This document shows, piece by piece, positions 1 to 7,828 of a stretch of 64,000 nucleotides of DNA. Below the pieces are notes generated by a model that searched no databases, had not been told where the DNA came from, and saw only the letters and a program-made list of their open reading frames with translations. The position numbers and the translations under genes are program-made. The DNA is from Streptomyces lanatus (GTDB lineage Bacteria > Actinomycetota > Actinomycetes > Streptomycetales > Streptomycetaceae): the NCBI RefSeq assembly GCF_014655715.1, contig NZ_BNBM01000004.1, forward strand, positions 595,678-659,677, given 5' to 3'. Numbering within the stretch: position 1 is the first letter of the stretch; each line of letters begins with the position of its first letter.

Positions 1-35
1 TCGGGGCTGCGGGTGGAGGCGTAGCGGCCGCACAT
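1..35 (-). CDS. SRAP (SOS response-associated peptidase) family protein, N-terminus only
   Basis: An ATG on the minus strand opens the peptide MCGRYASTRSP and runs off the left edge. SRAP/YedK/HMCES proteins begin Met-Cys-Gly-Arg-Tyr; the Cys, exposed after Met removal, forms a thiazolidine crosslink to abasic sites in single-stranded DNA. Only eleven residues are visible, so the call rests on this very characteristic N-terminus. A plus-strand frame through the same bases ends in TAG but is the mirror frame. Confidence 0.7.
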   Translation of the reverse strand, partial: MCGRYASTRSP

Positions 36-384
36 ACGGCCACTGTGCCACGGCGCGGTGCGTCGGTCCTGCGGAGCAGGTCGGCGCGGCCCGCCGCTGG
101 GGCCAGGTCGCGTACGCACGGTTGCCGCGTGCGTGACGGCACGAGTGCAGGGCCGGAGGAGAGGCTGAGCGCCGACTGCCACGCAAGGCTCGCGGAAGCG
201 TGGACGCCGTCCGCGATCGTGGACAAGGCGGGCCATCCGCGGCACCACGCCCTCACCGGCAGACCGCTCCCCCACCACCCCGCACGCTCCTCCGCCCACG
301 GCGCCCGTACCGCCGAAGAAGCCCTGGCCCCCGGCCCGGCAGCCGAACCAGGGCGGCCCCACGAAGGGAGGTCAAGCGCGTCGA
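36..384. other. Intergenic stretch without a supported gene
   Basis: About 350 bases lie between the start of the SRAP gene and the stop of the SDR gene. Open frames cross it on both strands, but their translations are low-complexity Arg/Pro/Ala-rich and show no domain. The SRAP promoter should lie near its right-hand start, but no clear -10/-35 pair was seen. Confidence 0.5.
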
Positions 385-1143
385 CTACGCGGCGCCCGTG
401 CCGGAGTGCGCCAGCAGAGCCGTGGGGTGGGCCTGCTCCACCCGGTCGCGGCGGGTGTACATGTCCCAGTAGTGCTCGGCGAGTTCGTCCGGGTGGACGA
501 CGGGGAACTCCATGCCGTCGAAACTGACGTCGGTCTCGCCCTGAGGCGACACCTGGGCGTTCTCGGCCGCCTCGCTCCCGGTGATCATGGCGCCGATGGT
601 GAGGGTGCCGGCGTAGACGCCGGTGCCGGCGAGTTCGCCGTTGAGGCAGTAGACGTAGTTGCGGACGGCGGACATCAGCGGGCCGGGGCCACTGAGGTTG
701 GGCGTCGGGTGCAGGGCCGTCAGACCGGTGGTCACCAGGACGGCGCCGTCGCCGCGTCCGGTCATCTCCGGCAGCACCGCGCGGACCACCTCGACCGGGG
801 TCAGCAGGAGCAGCCGGGAGTACGCCTCCAGGGTCGCCGCGTCCAGCTGCGCGGCCGGGGCGAAGGAGACGTCGCCGCCGATCGGGCCGTACTCGATGAC
901 GTCGATCCGGCCGAAGTGCTCGCGGATGGCGGCCACCAGGGCCGGGACCCCGGTCGGGTCGGACAGGTCGGCCGGGAACGCGGCGGCCTCGATGCCCTCG
1001 TCGGCGAGCCGGGCGACGAGGGCATCCAGCCGGTCCTTGCGGCGGGCGACCAGGGCGACCCGGAAGCCTTCGCGGCCGAAGCGGCGGGCGACGGACACAC
1101 CGAGACCGGTACCGGCGCCGAAGACGGCGATCACCTTGGACAT
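385..1143 (-). CDS. SDR family NAD(P)-dependent oxidoreductase (atypical active site)
   Basis: The 252-residue protein starts with a Rossmann dinucleotide-binding segment (GAGTGLG at residues 9-15) and has the usual length of a classical short-chain dehydrogenase. The acidic and RKDR residues after beta-2 suit NAD(P) binding. The standard YxxxK catalytic motif is not visible where expected: the region reads GPLMSAVRNYVYCLNGEL. It may therefore be a divergent reductase or a non-catalytic SDR. It is transcribed away from a TetR gene, with two matching inverted repeats between them, so repression by that TetR and induction by its ligand is the simplest model. Substrate unknown. Confidence 0.85.
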   Translation of the reverse strand: MSKVIAVFGAGTGLGVSVARRFGREGFRVALVARRKDRLDALVARLADEGIEAAAFPADLSDPTGVPALVAAIREHFGRIDVIEYGPIGGDVSFAPAAQLDAATLEAYSRLLLLTPVEVVRAVLPEMTGRGDGAVLVTTGLTALHPTPNLSGPGPLMSAVRNYVYCLNGELAGTGVYAGTLTIGAMITGSEAAENAQVSPQGETDVSFDGMEFPVVHPDELAEHYWDMYTRRDRVEQAHPTALLAHSGTGAA

Positions 1144-1170
1144 GGGGTTCTCCTTGCCAACAGAGTTATC

Positions 1171-1186
1171 TTGACATGAGGGTCAA
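1171..1186. promoter_or_regulatory. Probable TetR operator copy 1
   Basis: TTGAC-N6-GTCAA inverted repeat 28 bases upstream of the SDR start. It shares arms, spacing and the inner GG with copy 2, whose start lies 42 bp to the right, i.e. on the same face of the helix. Confidence 0.6.
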
Positions 1187-1212
1187 CTTCCTCCGCGACC
1201 GTAACACATAAC

Positions 1213-1228
1213 TTGACCATAGGGTCAA
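1213..1228. promoter_or_regulatory. Probable TetR operator copy 2
   Basis: TTGAC-N6-GTCAA core inside a longer inverted repeat, AACTTGACC-N4-GGTCAAGTT (1210-1231). It sits between the SDR and TetR genes and could control both. Confidence 0.65.
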
Positions 1229-1300
1229 GTTAAGGCCGTCGAAGCCCGGCGCGATGGATGCGACCATGGACGGCGAACACACGACGAGGAGGACCAACTG

Positions 1301-1933
1301 ATGCGGGCCGACGCGCAACGCAACGCGGAGAAGCTGCGGACGGCCGCAGCCGAGCTCTTCCGTGAACGCGGACTCCAGGCCCCGCTGAAGGAGATCGCCC
1401 GCCGCGCCGGAGTCAGCCACGGCACGCTCTACAACCTCTTCGGCACCCGCGAGGCCCTCATCGACGAGGTCGTCACCGACCTGGCCGCGGACCGGCTCGA
1501 GGAGGTGGCCCGGCACGCCCTGGCGCAGGACGACGCCTGGGACGGATTCGTGTACTACATCGAGACGCTCTGCGAGCTACAGGTCACCGACGCCGCCATC
1601 AGCGACGTGGTCGCCGGGCGCTACCCGAACGCCGAGCGGCTGATGGCCCTGTGCGGACGGGCCCGCGACGCCGCCACCCGCATCATCGAACGGGCCCACG
1701 AGTCCGGCGCGCTGCGACCCGACTTCACCGGCGAGGACCTGGTCTTCGTCTTCGCCACCAACGCCGTGCTGTCCCGGGCCGTCAAGGACACCGCCGCCCC
1801 CGACGCCTGGCGCAGAGGCATCGCCTTCGTCCTCGACGGCCTGCGCACCGAGGCCGCCCACCCGCTGCCCACGGCTCCCCTGACAGGGCAGCAGCTGTAC
1901 GAGGTCATGGCCAACGTGGCCGCCGCGCGGTAG
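1301..1933 (+). CDS. TetR/AcrR family transcriptional regulator
   Basis: A 210-residue protein with an N-terminal TetR helix-turn-helix at about residues 8-55 (AAELFRERG, IARRAGVSHGTLYNLF, then REALIDEVV) and a variable ligand-binding C-terminal part. The ATG follows a strong GAGGAGGACC ribosome binding site. It is divergent from the SDR gene with a double operator between, so autoregulation and control of the SDR gene are likely. The inducer cannot be told from sequence. Confidence 0.92.
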   Translation: MRADAQRNAEKLRTAAAELFRERGLQAPLKEIARRAGVSHGTLYNLFGTREALIDEVVTDLAADRLEEVARHALAQDDAWDGFVYYIETLCELQVTDAAISDVVAGRYPNAERLMALCGRARDAATRIIERAHESGALRPDFTGEDLVFVFATNAVLSRAVKDTAAPDAWRRGIAFVLDGLRTEAAHPLPTAPLTGQQLYEVMANVAAAR

Positions 1934-1941
1934 CCCTACCG

Positions 1942-2106
1942 TCACCTGACCACGACGATGCAGGTGGCCCGGGGCCCGTACTCGTCGGCCTGCGACTCGC
2001 ACTGCTGCCGATTGATCTCACTGCTGCGGCCCAACACCCACAGGACCGCGAAGAAGGCCGCCACCATGACCAGGCCGAAGAGGATCCCCACCACAATGTC
2101 CCTCAT
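1942..2106 (-). CDS. Small single-pass membrane protein, hypothetical
   Basis: A 54-residue frame with nearly all third positions G or C. It begins MRDIVVGILFGLVMVAAFF, giving one transmembrane helix at residues 3-24, followed by a short polar tail with two Cys (QQCES and ATCIV). A longer frame starts at 2148, but the chosen ATG places the helix at the N-terminus. It converges on the TetR gene, nine bases apart. Function unknown. Confidence 0.5.
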   Translation of the reverse strand: MRDIVVGILFGLVMVAAFFAVLWVLGRSSEINRQQCESQADEYGPRATCIVVVR

Positions 2107-2202
2107 GCCTCTCGGACACCTCCCGCAGTAGCCGCGTGCCGCGGTCACGGTACGGAGGGTTTCCCGGGAGGGGTCCCAGAACCTGTCGGCAGGGGCTCGG
2201 TC

Positions 2203-3528
2203 TCAGTCGCGCGGGGTGCGAAGGGCCAGCAGGGCCAGGTCGTCGTGGCCGTCGCTGGGGCGGTGGTCGGCGAGGTACCGCACGAAGTCGTCCAGGGGCA
2301 ACCGCGCCTGCTCCGCCGCGAGTTCGGCCAGCTCGGCCAGACCCTGGTCGATGGAGTGGTCGCGGTGTTCGACGAGGCCGTCGGTGAAGAAGAGCACGGT
2401 GGCCCCGGCGGGCACGGGACGGGTGTGGTCGGGACGGTACTGGGTGATGTCGACCGCCAGTGGCAGACCGGGCTCGCCGTGGAGGTATTCCGTGTGGCGG
2501 TCGGGGGTGACCAGGAGCGGGGGCGGGTGGCCGGCCGAGCTCCAGTGCAGTGTCCAGCCGTCTTCCGCCGGTTCGATGCGTGCGAGGCAGGCGGTGGTGA
2601 CGGGCAGATCGGTGATGGCGTTCAGGGTGCGGTCGAGTTGGGTGAGCACGCTGCTGGGCGGGGTGAAGCGGTCGAACAGCAGGGCCCGCAGCATGTTGCG
2701 GGTCTGGGCCATGGCGGCGGCCGCGCGGATGTCGTGGCCGACGACGTCTCCGATCACGACGGCGCAGGCGTTGTCGGGCAGCCAGAGGGCGTCGTACCAG
2801 TCCCCGCCGAGGTGGGCGGGGGTCAGCGCGGGGCGGTAGACGGCCGCGGCGGTGAAGGGGCGCAGGTCGGGCAGTGTGGGCAGCAGGAGTCGCTGGAAGT
2901 GTTCGGCGCTGTCGCGGACCTGCTCGAACAGGCGGACGTTCTCGATCGCGATGCCGGCGGCGCCGGCCAGGGCGATGACGATGTCCTCGTCGTCGTGGTC
3001 GAAGGGCCTGCCGTCATGGCGTTCGGAGAGGTAGAGGTCGCCGTAGATGGTGCCGCGGACACTGATGGCGACGCCGAGCAGGGTGCGGATGTGCGGGTGG
3101 CCGGGCGGGAACCCCACCGAGGCGGGGTGGGAGGGGATCTCGTCGACGCGCAAGGGTTCGGGGTGGTGGATGAGATGCCCCAGGACACCTCGCCCGTGGG
3201 GGAAGTCGATCCCCGCCAGGTCGGCGCGCTCGGGCTCCGTCAGGCCGGCCGTGATGAACTGCGCCAGTTCCTCACCGGACTCGTTCAGCACTCCGAGCGC
3301 GCCGTAGCGGGCGCCGACCAGGTCCATGGCGGTGGTGACGATACGGTGCAGCACCGCGGGCAGATCCATCTCCCTGCTGATCGCCAGCACCGCTTCCAGC
3401 AGGCCCTGCAGCCGGTCCTTGGCGGTGGCCAGCTCCCGCAGCTGGGCGGCGATCTCTTCCAACTGGTCGTCCAGGCGCAGCGTCGGGTCAGGGATCGACT
3501 GTCCGTGTGCGTCCCCGTCGGCCGCCAT
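2203..3528 (-). CDS. GAF domain-containing PP2C-type (SpoIIE) serine/threonine phosphatase
   Basis: About 441 residues from the ATG at 3528; an upstream ATG at 3636 would add a basic, Arg-rich, probably untranslated stretch. Order: short coiled coil (DDQLEEIAAQLRELATAKDRL), GAF domain (about 40-210, with VLHRIVTTAMDLVGARYGALGVL), then the SpoIIE phosphatase domain. The metal-binding motifs GGDWYDAL, IGDVVGHD, FTDGLVE and DGHDDLALL are intact, so it should be active. Such proteins dephosphorylate anti-sigma-factor antagonists in actinobacterial stress and development pathways. No partner anti-sigma or antagonist gene is adjacent. Cytoplasmic, no membrane segment. Confidence 0.9.
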   Translation of the reverse strand: MAADGDAHGQSIPDPTLRLDDQLEEIAAQLRELATAKDRLQGLLEAVLAISREMDLPAVLHRIVTTAMDLVGARYGALGVLNESGEELAQFITAGLTEPERADLAGIDFPHGRGVLGHLIHHPEPLRVDEIPSHPASVGFPPGHPHIRTLLGVAISVRGTIYGDLYLSERHDGRPFDHDDEDIVIALAGAAGIAIENVRLFEQVRDSAEHFQRLLLPTLPDLRPFTAAAVYRPALTPAHLGGDWYDALWLPDNACAVVIGDVVGHDIRAAAAMAQTRNMLRALLFDRFTPPSSVLTQLDRTLNAITDLPVTTACLARIEPAEDGWTLHWSSAGHPPPLLVTPDRHTEYLHGEPGLPLAVDITQYRPDHTRPVPAGATVLFFTDGLVEHRDHSIDQGLAELAELAAEQARLPLDDFVRYLADHRPSDGHDDLALLALRTPRD

Positions 3529-3699
3529 CACGGGCGTCCGGCGGCCTCGGTGGGGGTCATGTGCTCGCGTCGCCTTCCCGTGCACCCGCGGTCTCCTGGC
3601 CGACCGTGATCGATCCGCACAGGCTGACGCATTCACCCGGCCCCATCATCCCATTACTCCGAAAGCGGCGCGGCGGGCGCGTGCTGGCAGGATGGGCGG

Positions 3700-4224
3700 A
3701 TGACGGCTGATCAGCCCTGGTCAGGGCTCCACGGCGACCTGCTCGCGGCGAAGACATCGGTGTACGACCCGAGCGGCTTCACCTGCTCCCCGCCGGTGCC
3801 CGAACCGGAGAGCGCCGAGTACGCGGCGCACGGGTTCACCCTCGACGGGCTGTCGGTGCGGTTCCGCGTGGCCAGGACCACCCCTACCAAGGTGGGCCAG
3901 TTCGTCACCGTGTGGCAGCGGTCCGCGGACGGCCCCATCCGGCCCTTCGACATCGAGGACGGAGTCGACCTCCTCGTCATCAGCAGCCGCGACGGCGGCT
4001 ACTTCGGACAGTTCGTGTTCCCGCGAGAGGAGTTGTGCCGGCGCGGCATCGTGTCCCGGAACGGCTCCGGCGGCAAGCGAGGCTTCCGCGTCTACCCGCC
4101 GTGGGTGACGACGACCAGCCGCCAGGCAGGCAGCTCCCAGGCGTGGCAGGTGAGGTTCTTCCTCTCCGTCGGGGAGTTCGAGCCGGTCGACACGGCCCGC
4201 GCCCACTTCCTGTACCACCCCTAG
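3700..4224 (+). CDS. MepB family protein
   Basis: A 174-residue protein of the length and pattern of the MepB family (named from the Staphylococcus mepRAB operon, biochemical role unsettled). Typical parts are LDGLSVRFRVARTTPTKVGQFVTVW, FDIEDGVDLLVI, GYFGQFVFPREELCRRGIVS and GKRGFRVYPPW. It is a single gene divergent from the phosphatase and converging on the glycosidase gene at 4229, four bases away. No MepR-like regulator or efflux pump lies beside it, so its job here may differ from that in Staphylococcus. Confidence 0.8.
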   Translation: MTADQPWSGLHGDLLAAKTSVYDPSGFTCSPPVPEPESAEYAAHGFTLDGLSVRFRVARTTPTKVGQFVTVWQRSADGPIRPFDIEDGVDLLVISSRDGGYFGQFVFPREELCRRGIVSRNGSGGKRGFRVYPPWVTTTSRQAGSSQAWQVRFFLSVGEFEPVDTARAHFLYHP

Positions 4225-4228
4225 TCGG

Positions 4229-5977
4229 TCAGCGGGATGGGGAGGCATACCGGAGCTCGTGGGCCTCGGCGAGGAGGAGGTAGCTGCTGGCCGTCCAGGT
4301 GTAGGCGCGGTCGCGCAGGCCCCGGCCCGTGAGGGCGTCGAAGTTCTCGGCGAAGCCGTGGTTCTCGCACAGGGCCCGGAAGCGTGCGCTGATCTCGTCG
4401 GCGAGCCGGTGGTGGCCGCTGCGGCGCAGGCCGTTCTCGATCAGGACCGTGGCAGGCGCCCAGATGGGGCCGCGCCAGTAGCCGTCGGGGCGATAGTGGG
4501 GGGATGTCGGCAGCTCGGTGGCCAGGCCGTACGGCGTCAGATGCGGCTCGATCCCGGCGGCCAGCGCCTTGGCGACGTCCTCGGGCAGGTGCTCCCCCAG
4601 GGCGATCGGCATCAGGTCGAGCAGGCTGGAGCTGCTCCGGACCTCGCCGCTGTCGACGCCCCGTGCGACGAACCGCTCCCCGGTCCAGAGCTCGTCGAGC
4701 ATCGCCGCCTGTATGTCCTGCGCGTGCCGCGTCCACTCGTGCGCGGCGTCGGCGAGGCCGAGTTCGTCGGCCAGTGCCGCGAGTTCGCGCAGTTGCAGGG
4801 CGAGGAACGCGGCGAGGTCGGCGGTGACGACGACGCGTTCGGCGTCGAAGTCGGTGGCGTTGTCCCAGCCGCTGTCATTGCCGTGCTGATAGTGGGGCAG
4901 CGTGGCGTCCGGGGCCCGGCGCGCGGTGAGCCAGAAGTCCGTCCAGTCCCGCAACCGGTCGTAGATCTCGGTGAGTTCGGCACGGTCGAGGGGTTCGGGT
5001 AGGCGCCCGCGCAGTTGGCTCAGGGCCCAGCCGTGGATGGGCGGCTTGACGAAATTACGCAGGACCTCCGAGTGCGTCACCGAGTCGGGCAGGGCTCCGC
5101 TCTCGTCCTGGTGGTCGAAGGGCAGCGAGAACTGGTCCCGGGCCAGTGCGGGCGCACCGGGTGCCAGGGCGAGGGCGTTGAAGCAGTGGTCCCAGCTCCA
5201 GACCTTGTCCATCCAGTGCTTCGACATCAGCACCGCGGGCCGGGTGACGAATCCCGCCGGATCGACGGTCGCCGACCACAGGACATACACGGCGAGTTCG
5301 GCCGCCGGGGTGCGCGAGGAGCGCCAAGGGGCCACCGAGTCGGCGAACGCCCCGAAGTCCCGCTCAGCCGCGGCCACCACCGCGCCGAAACCCGCCACGG
5401 CGGTATACGGGCCGCGCGCGCTGTCGATTTCCTCGATGGCGACCTCCCAGGTCCCGCCGCCCTCCACGCCGACCGTGAGACCGCGCTCGGCATCGCCCAG
5501 TGCCTGGCCCCCGTCGGTGTCGCGCACGACGCCCGACAGCACGGTGACGCGATAGCGGCGCCCGGTCTCGTACGAGGTGAACACATGGGCCCCGTCGACC
5601 GGATCCCGGAAGAAGTAGGTGCCCGTGAAGGGCGTCAGCCGCCGCGCCGCCGCCGCGATGCGCAGGTCGGCCCCGTCGCCGCGCAGACGCACGGTGTCCG
5701 GCGACTCGTAGGCGAGGCCGATCCGTCCGCCCTCGGGAGTGGTCCAGCTCAGGAGGCTCGGTGTCGCGGTGATGTGGGTGTCGGCCCGCTCGCCGGTCGT
5801 GGCGTCGAGGGGGACGAGGCTCAGCACGGCGTGCATGCCGTTCTGGTGGGAGACGAGGTGGAGGTCGTCGGCGTACGACTTCTCGGCCAGTACCGGGGAG
5901 ATGCCGAACCAGGAGCCGCGGGTGCTGAACGGGATGTCGTGGACGGAGAAGGCCGGGCCGGATCGGGCTGCGGTCAT
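4229..5977 (-). CDS. Cytoplasmic MGH1/GH63-like glycoside hydrolase
   Basis: A 582-residue protein without signal peptide. The N-terminal third is beta-rich. The C-terminal two thirds is an (alpha/alpha)6-type domain with KVWSWDHCFNALALA, PFDHQDESGALPD, HGNDSGWDNATDF, YWRGPIWAPATVLI and ending DRAYTWTASSYLLLAEA. This pattern belongs to the mannosylglycerate hydrolase/GH63/trehalase-like group, in which paired acidic residues in the WDN and EN segments catalyse inverting hydrolysis of alpha-linked sugars. It is the last gene of a LacI-SBP-permease-permease run, so it probably hydrolyses the imported oligosaccharide. The substrate is not fixed by sequence. Confidence 0.75.
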   Translation of the reverse strand: MTAARSGPAFSVHDIPFSTRGSWFGISPVLAEKSYADDLHLVSHQNGMHAVLSLVPLDATTGERADTHITATPSLLSWTTPEGGRIGLAYESPDTVRLRGDGADLRIAAAARRLTPFTGTYFFRDPVDGAHVFTSYETGRRYRVTVLSGVVRDTDGGQALGDAERGLTVGVEGGGTWEVAIEEIDSARGPYTAVAGFGAVVAAAERDFGAFADSVAPWRSSRTPAAELAVYVLWSATVDPAGFVTRPAVLMSKHWMDKVWSWDHCFNALALAPGAPALARDQFSLPFDHQDESGALPDSVTHSEVLRNFVKPPIHGWALSQLRGRLPEPLDRAELTEIYDRLRDWTDFWLTARRAPDATLPHYQHGNDSGWDNATDFDAERVVVTADLAAFLALQLRELAALADELGLADAAHEWTRHAQDIQAAMLDELWTGERFVARGVDSGEVRSSSSLLDLMPIALGEHLPEDVAKALAAGIEPHLTPYGLATELPTSPHYRPDGYWRGPIWAPATVLIENGLRRSGHHRLADEISARFRALCENHGFAENFDALTGRGLRDRAYTWTASSYLLLAEAHELRYASPSR

Positions 5978-6019
5978 GCAGGATTACTCGATTCTTCAGC
6001 TGGGGTCGCCCGTGGGGGC

Positions 6020-6856
6020 TCAGTCCTTGACGGCTCCGGCGCTGACGCCGGCGGCGACATAGCGCTGGGCGAGGACGAGGATCACGGCCGCGGGGAGTGA
6101 GGCCACGACGGCGGTGGCCATGATGGCGTTCCACTCCTGGTTGTTGTTGCCGATGTAGTGGTAGATCCCGAGGGTGATCGGCTCGTGGGGGCCGCCGTTG
6201 ACGAGGGTGCCGGCGAACACGAAGTCGGACCAGGACCACAGGAACGCGAACAGCGACACCGTGACGACGGCATTGCGGCTCATCGGCAGCACGATCGACC
6301 AGAAGGTGCGTACGAGCCCGGCTCCGTCGGTCCTCGCGGCCTGGAGGAGTTCCTCCGGGATGCCGGACATGAACGCGGTGAAGATCAGCACCGCGAACGG
6401 GACGGCCAGGGTGGAGTCGGCGACGATCAGGCCGGGGACGGACTGGAGCAGGCCGAGTTGGAGGTAGATGGCGTAGAAGCCCATCGCCATGATGATGCCG
6501 GGGATCATCTGGGCGACCAGGAAGAGGAAGCCGAGCACGCCGCCGCCCCGTGGGCGCAGTTTGGCGAGTGCGTAGCCGGCCGGGGCGGCCAGGGCCACGG
6601 TCAGGGCGACCGTGCCCAGGCCGATGAGGAGGCTGGTGGCGAGGTAGGGCAACTGCTCGTCCAGGACGGCCCGGTAGCCCTCGAAGGTGGGGTGTGCGGG
6701 GAACAGTTCCGGCGGGCTCGCACGCATGTCCTGTTCGCGGGTGAGGGAGACGTTGAGCATCCAGTAGACCGGGAAGAGCATGATCCCGGTGAGGAGGAGG
6801 CCGGCGGCCGTCTTCCACCACGTACGGCGGGGGCGGTTCAGGGCGATGATGGTCAC
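6020..6856 (-). CDS. Carbohydrate ABC transporter permease (MalG/CUT1 type)
   Basis: A 278-residue inner-membrane permease with about six transmembrane helices and the ATPase-docking EAA-like loop (EELLQAARTDGAGLVRTFWSIVLP). The GTG start at 6856 overlaps the TGA of the upstream permease (GTGA), so translation is coupled. A longer open frame reaching 7402 simply runs through that permease gene. It forms the importer with the next permease and the lipoprotein. No ATP-binding subunit is encoded nearby. Confidence 0.9.
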   Translation of the reverse strand: MTIIALNRPRRTWWKTAAGLLLTGIMLFPVYWMLNVSLTREQDMRASPPELFPAHPTFEGYRAVLDEQLPYLATSLLIGLGTVALTVALAAPAGYALAKLRPRGGGVLGFLFLVAQMIPGIIMAMGFYAIYLQLGLLQSVPGLIVADSTLAVPFAVLIFTAFMSGIPEELLQAARTDGAGLVRTFWSIVLPMSRNAVVTVSLFAFLWSWSDFVFAGTLVNGGPHEPITLGIYHYIGNNNQEWNAIMATAVVASLPAAVILVLAQRYVAAGVSAGAVKD

Positions 6857-7827
6857 GTCCGTGCCTGCTTTCGCTGGACCCGCAGATACACCAGACCGAA
6901 GACGACAGCGGCGGCGACGAGCAGGTTCCCTACGGCCGCACCCGGGCCGAATGCGGGCACCAGGTTGCCGAAGCCGAGTTGATAGGACCAGGTGGCGAAG
7001 GTGGTGGACGAGTCGGCGGGCCCGCCCTTGGTCATGATCCAGATGACGTCGAAGACCTTGAGCGTGTAGACGAGGCCCAGCAGGAGAGTGACCGCGGACA
7101 CCGGGCGCAGCAGGGGGAAGGTGATGCGCCAGAAGCGCTGCCAGGCGTTCGCCCCGTCGAGAGCCGCCGCCTCGTACAGGCTCGCCGGGATGGACTGCAG
7201 TCCGCTGTGGAGGACGACCAGGTTGAACGGTACGCCGATCCAGATGTTCGCGATGATCACCGAGGTCAGCGACCAGGACGGCGAGGTCAGCCAGTTCACG
7301 GGGTCGATGCCGACGGCGCCGAGCACGGCGTTGACGAGCCCGGAGTCGCTGTTGAGCAGCCAGGACCAGGTGGACGCGGACACGATCAGCGGCAGCAGCC
7401 ACGGCACCAGGAACAGGGCGCGCAGGGTCGCGGAGAGCCGGAAGTTCTGGTGGAAGAAGACCGCGAGTGCCAGACCGATGGCGTACTGGAGGGCCAGGCA
7501 GACGGCGGTGAAGACCACGGTGTGGGTGAGTGCCGGGCCGAAGGTCGGGTCGTCGAGGACGGTGGCGTAGTTCGCGAGGCCGGTGAAGGGCGCGTCGCCC
7601 TGGACGAAGGAGCGGACGGTGTAGTCACGCAGGCTCAGGTCGAGGTTGCGGTAGAGCGGATAGGCGTAGAAGAGGACGAGGTAGAGGGTGACCGGGGTGA
7701 GGAACGCCCAGGCGGCCCACTGCTGGGAGGTGCGGCGGCGCGGGGGCGGGGCGACGGTGGCCATCGTGCTCTCGTCGAGCGTGGGCCGGCGGTCCGGTGG
7801 GTGTGTCGACTGTTTCGTCGGACTCAT
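6853..7827 (-). CDS. Sugar ABC transporter permease (MalF/CUT1 type)
   Basis: About 324 residues from ATG 7827, which lies one base after the stop of the binding-protein gene; a second ATG at 7764 is possible. Six hydrophobic helices begin at AWAFLTPVTLYLVLFYAYPLY. The EAA loop reads LYEAAALDGANAWQRFWRITFPLLRP. Partner of the following MalG-like permease in the same operon. The first 20-25 residues are Pro/Arg-rich and cytoplasmic. Confidence 0.9.
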   Translation of the reverse strand: MSPTKQSTHPPDRRPTLDESTMATVAPPPRRRTSQQWAAWAFLTPVTLYLVLFYAYPLYRNLDLSLRDYTVRSFVQGDAPFTGLANYATVLDDPTFGPALTHTVVFTAVCLALQYAIGLALAVFFHQNFRLSATLRALFLVPWLLPLIVSASTWSWLLNSDSGLVNAVLGAVGIDPVNWLTSPSWSLTSVIIANIWIGVPFNLVVLHSGLQSIPASLYEAAALDGANAWQRFWRITFPLLRPVSAVTLLLGLVYTLKVFDVIWIMTKGGPADSSTTFATWSYQLGFGNLVPAFGPGAAVGNLLVAAAVVFGLVYLRVQRKQART

Positions 7828-7828
7828 G

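Noticed and set aside
1..24. Plus-strand frame ending SGLRVEA and TAG with all third positions G, looking like the tail of a gene
   Set aside because: It mirrors the minus-strand MCGRYAST start of an SRAP protein, which is a far more specific match.
45..527. 160-residue plus-strand frame
   Set aside because: Arg/Pro/Ala-rich, overlaps the SDR 3' end and has no domain or plausible start region.
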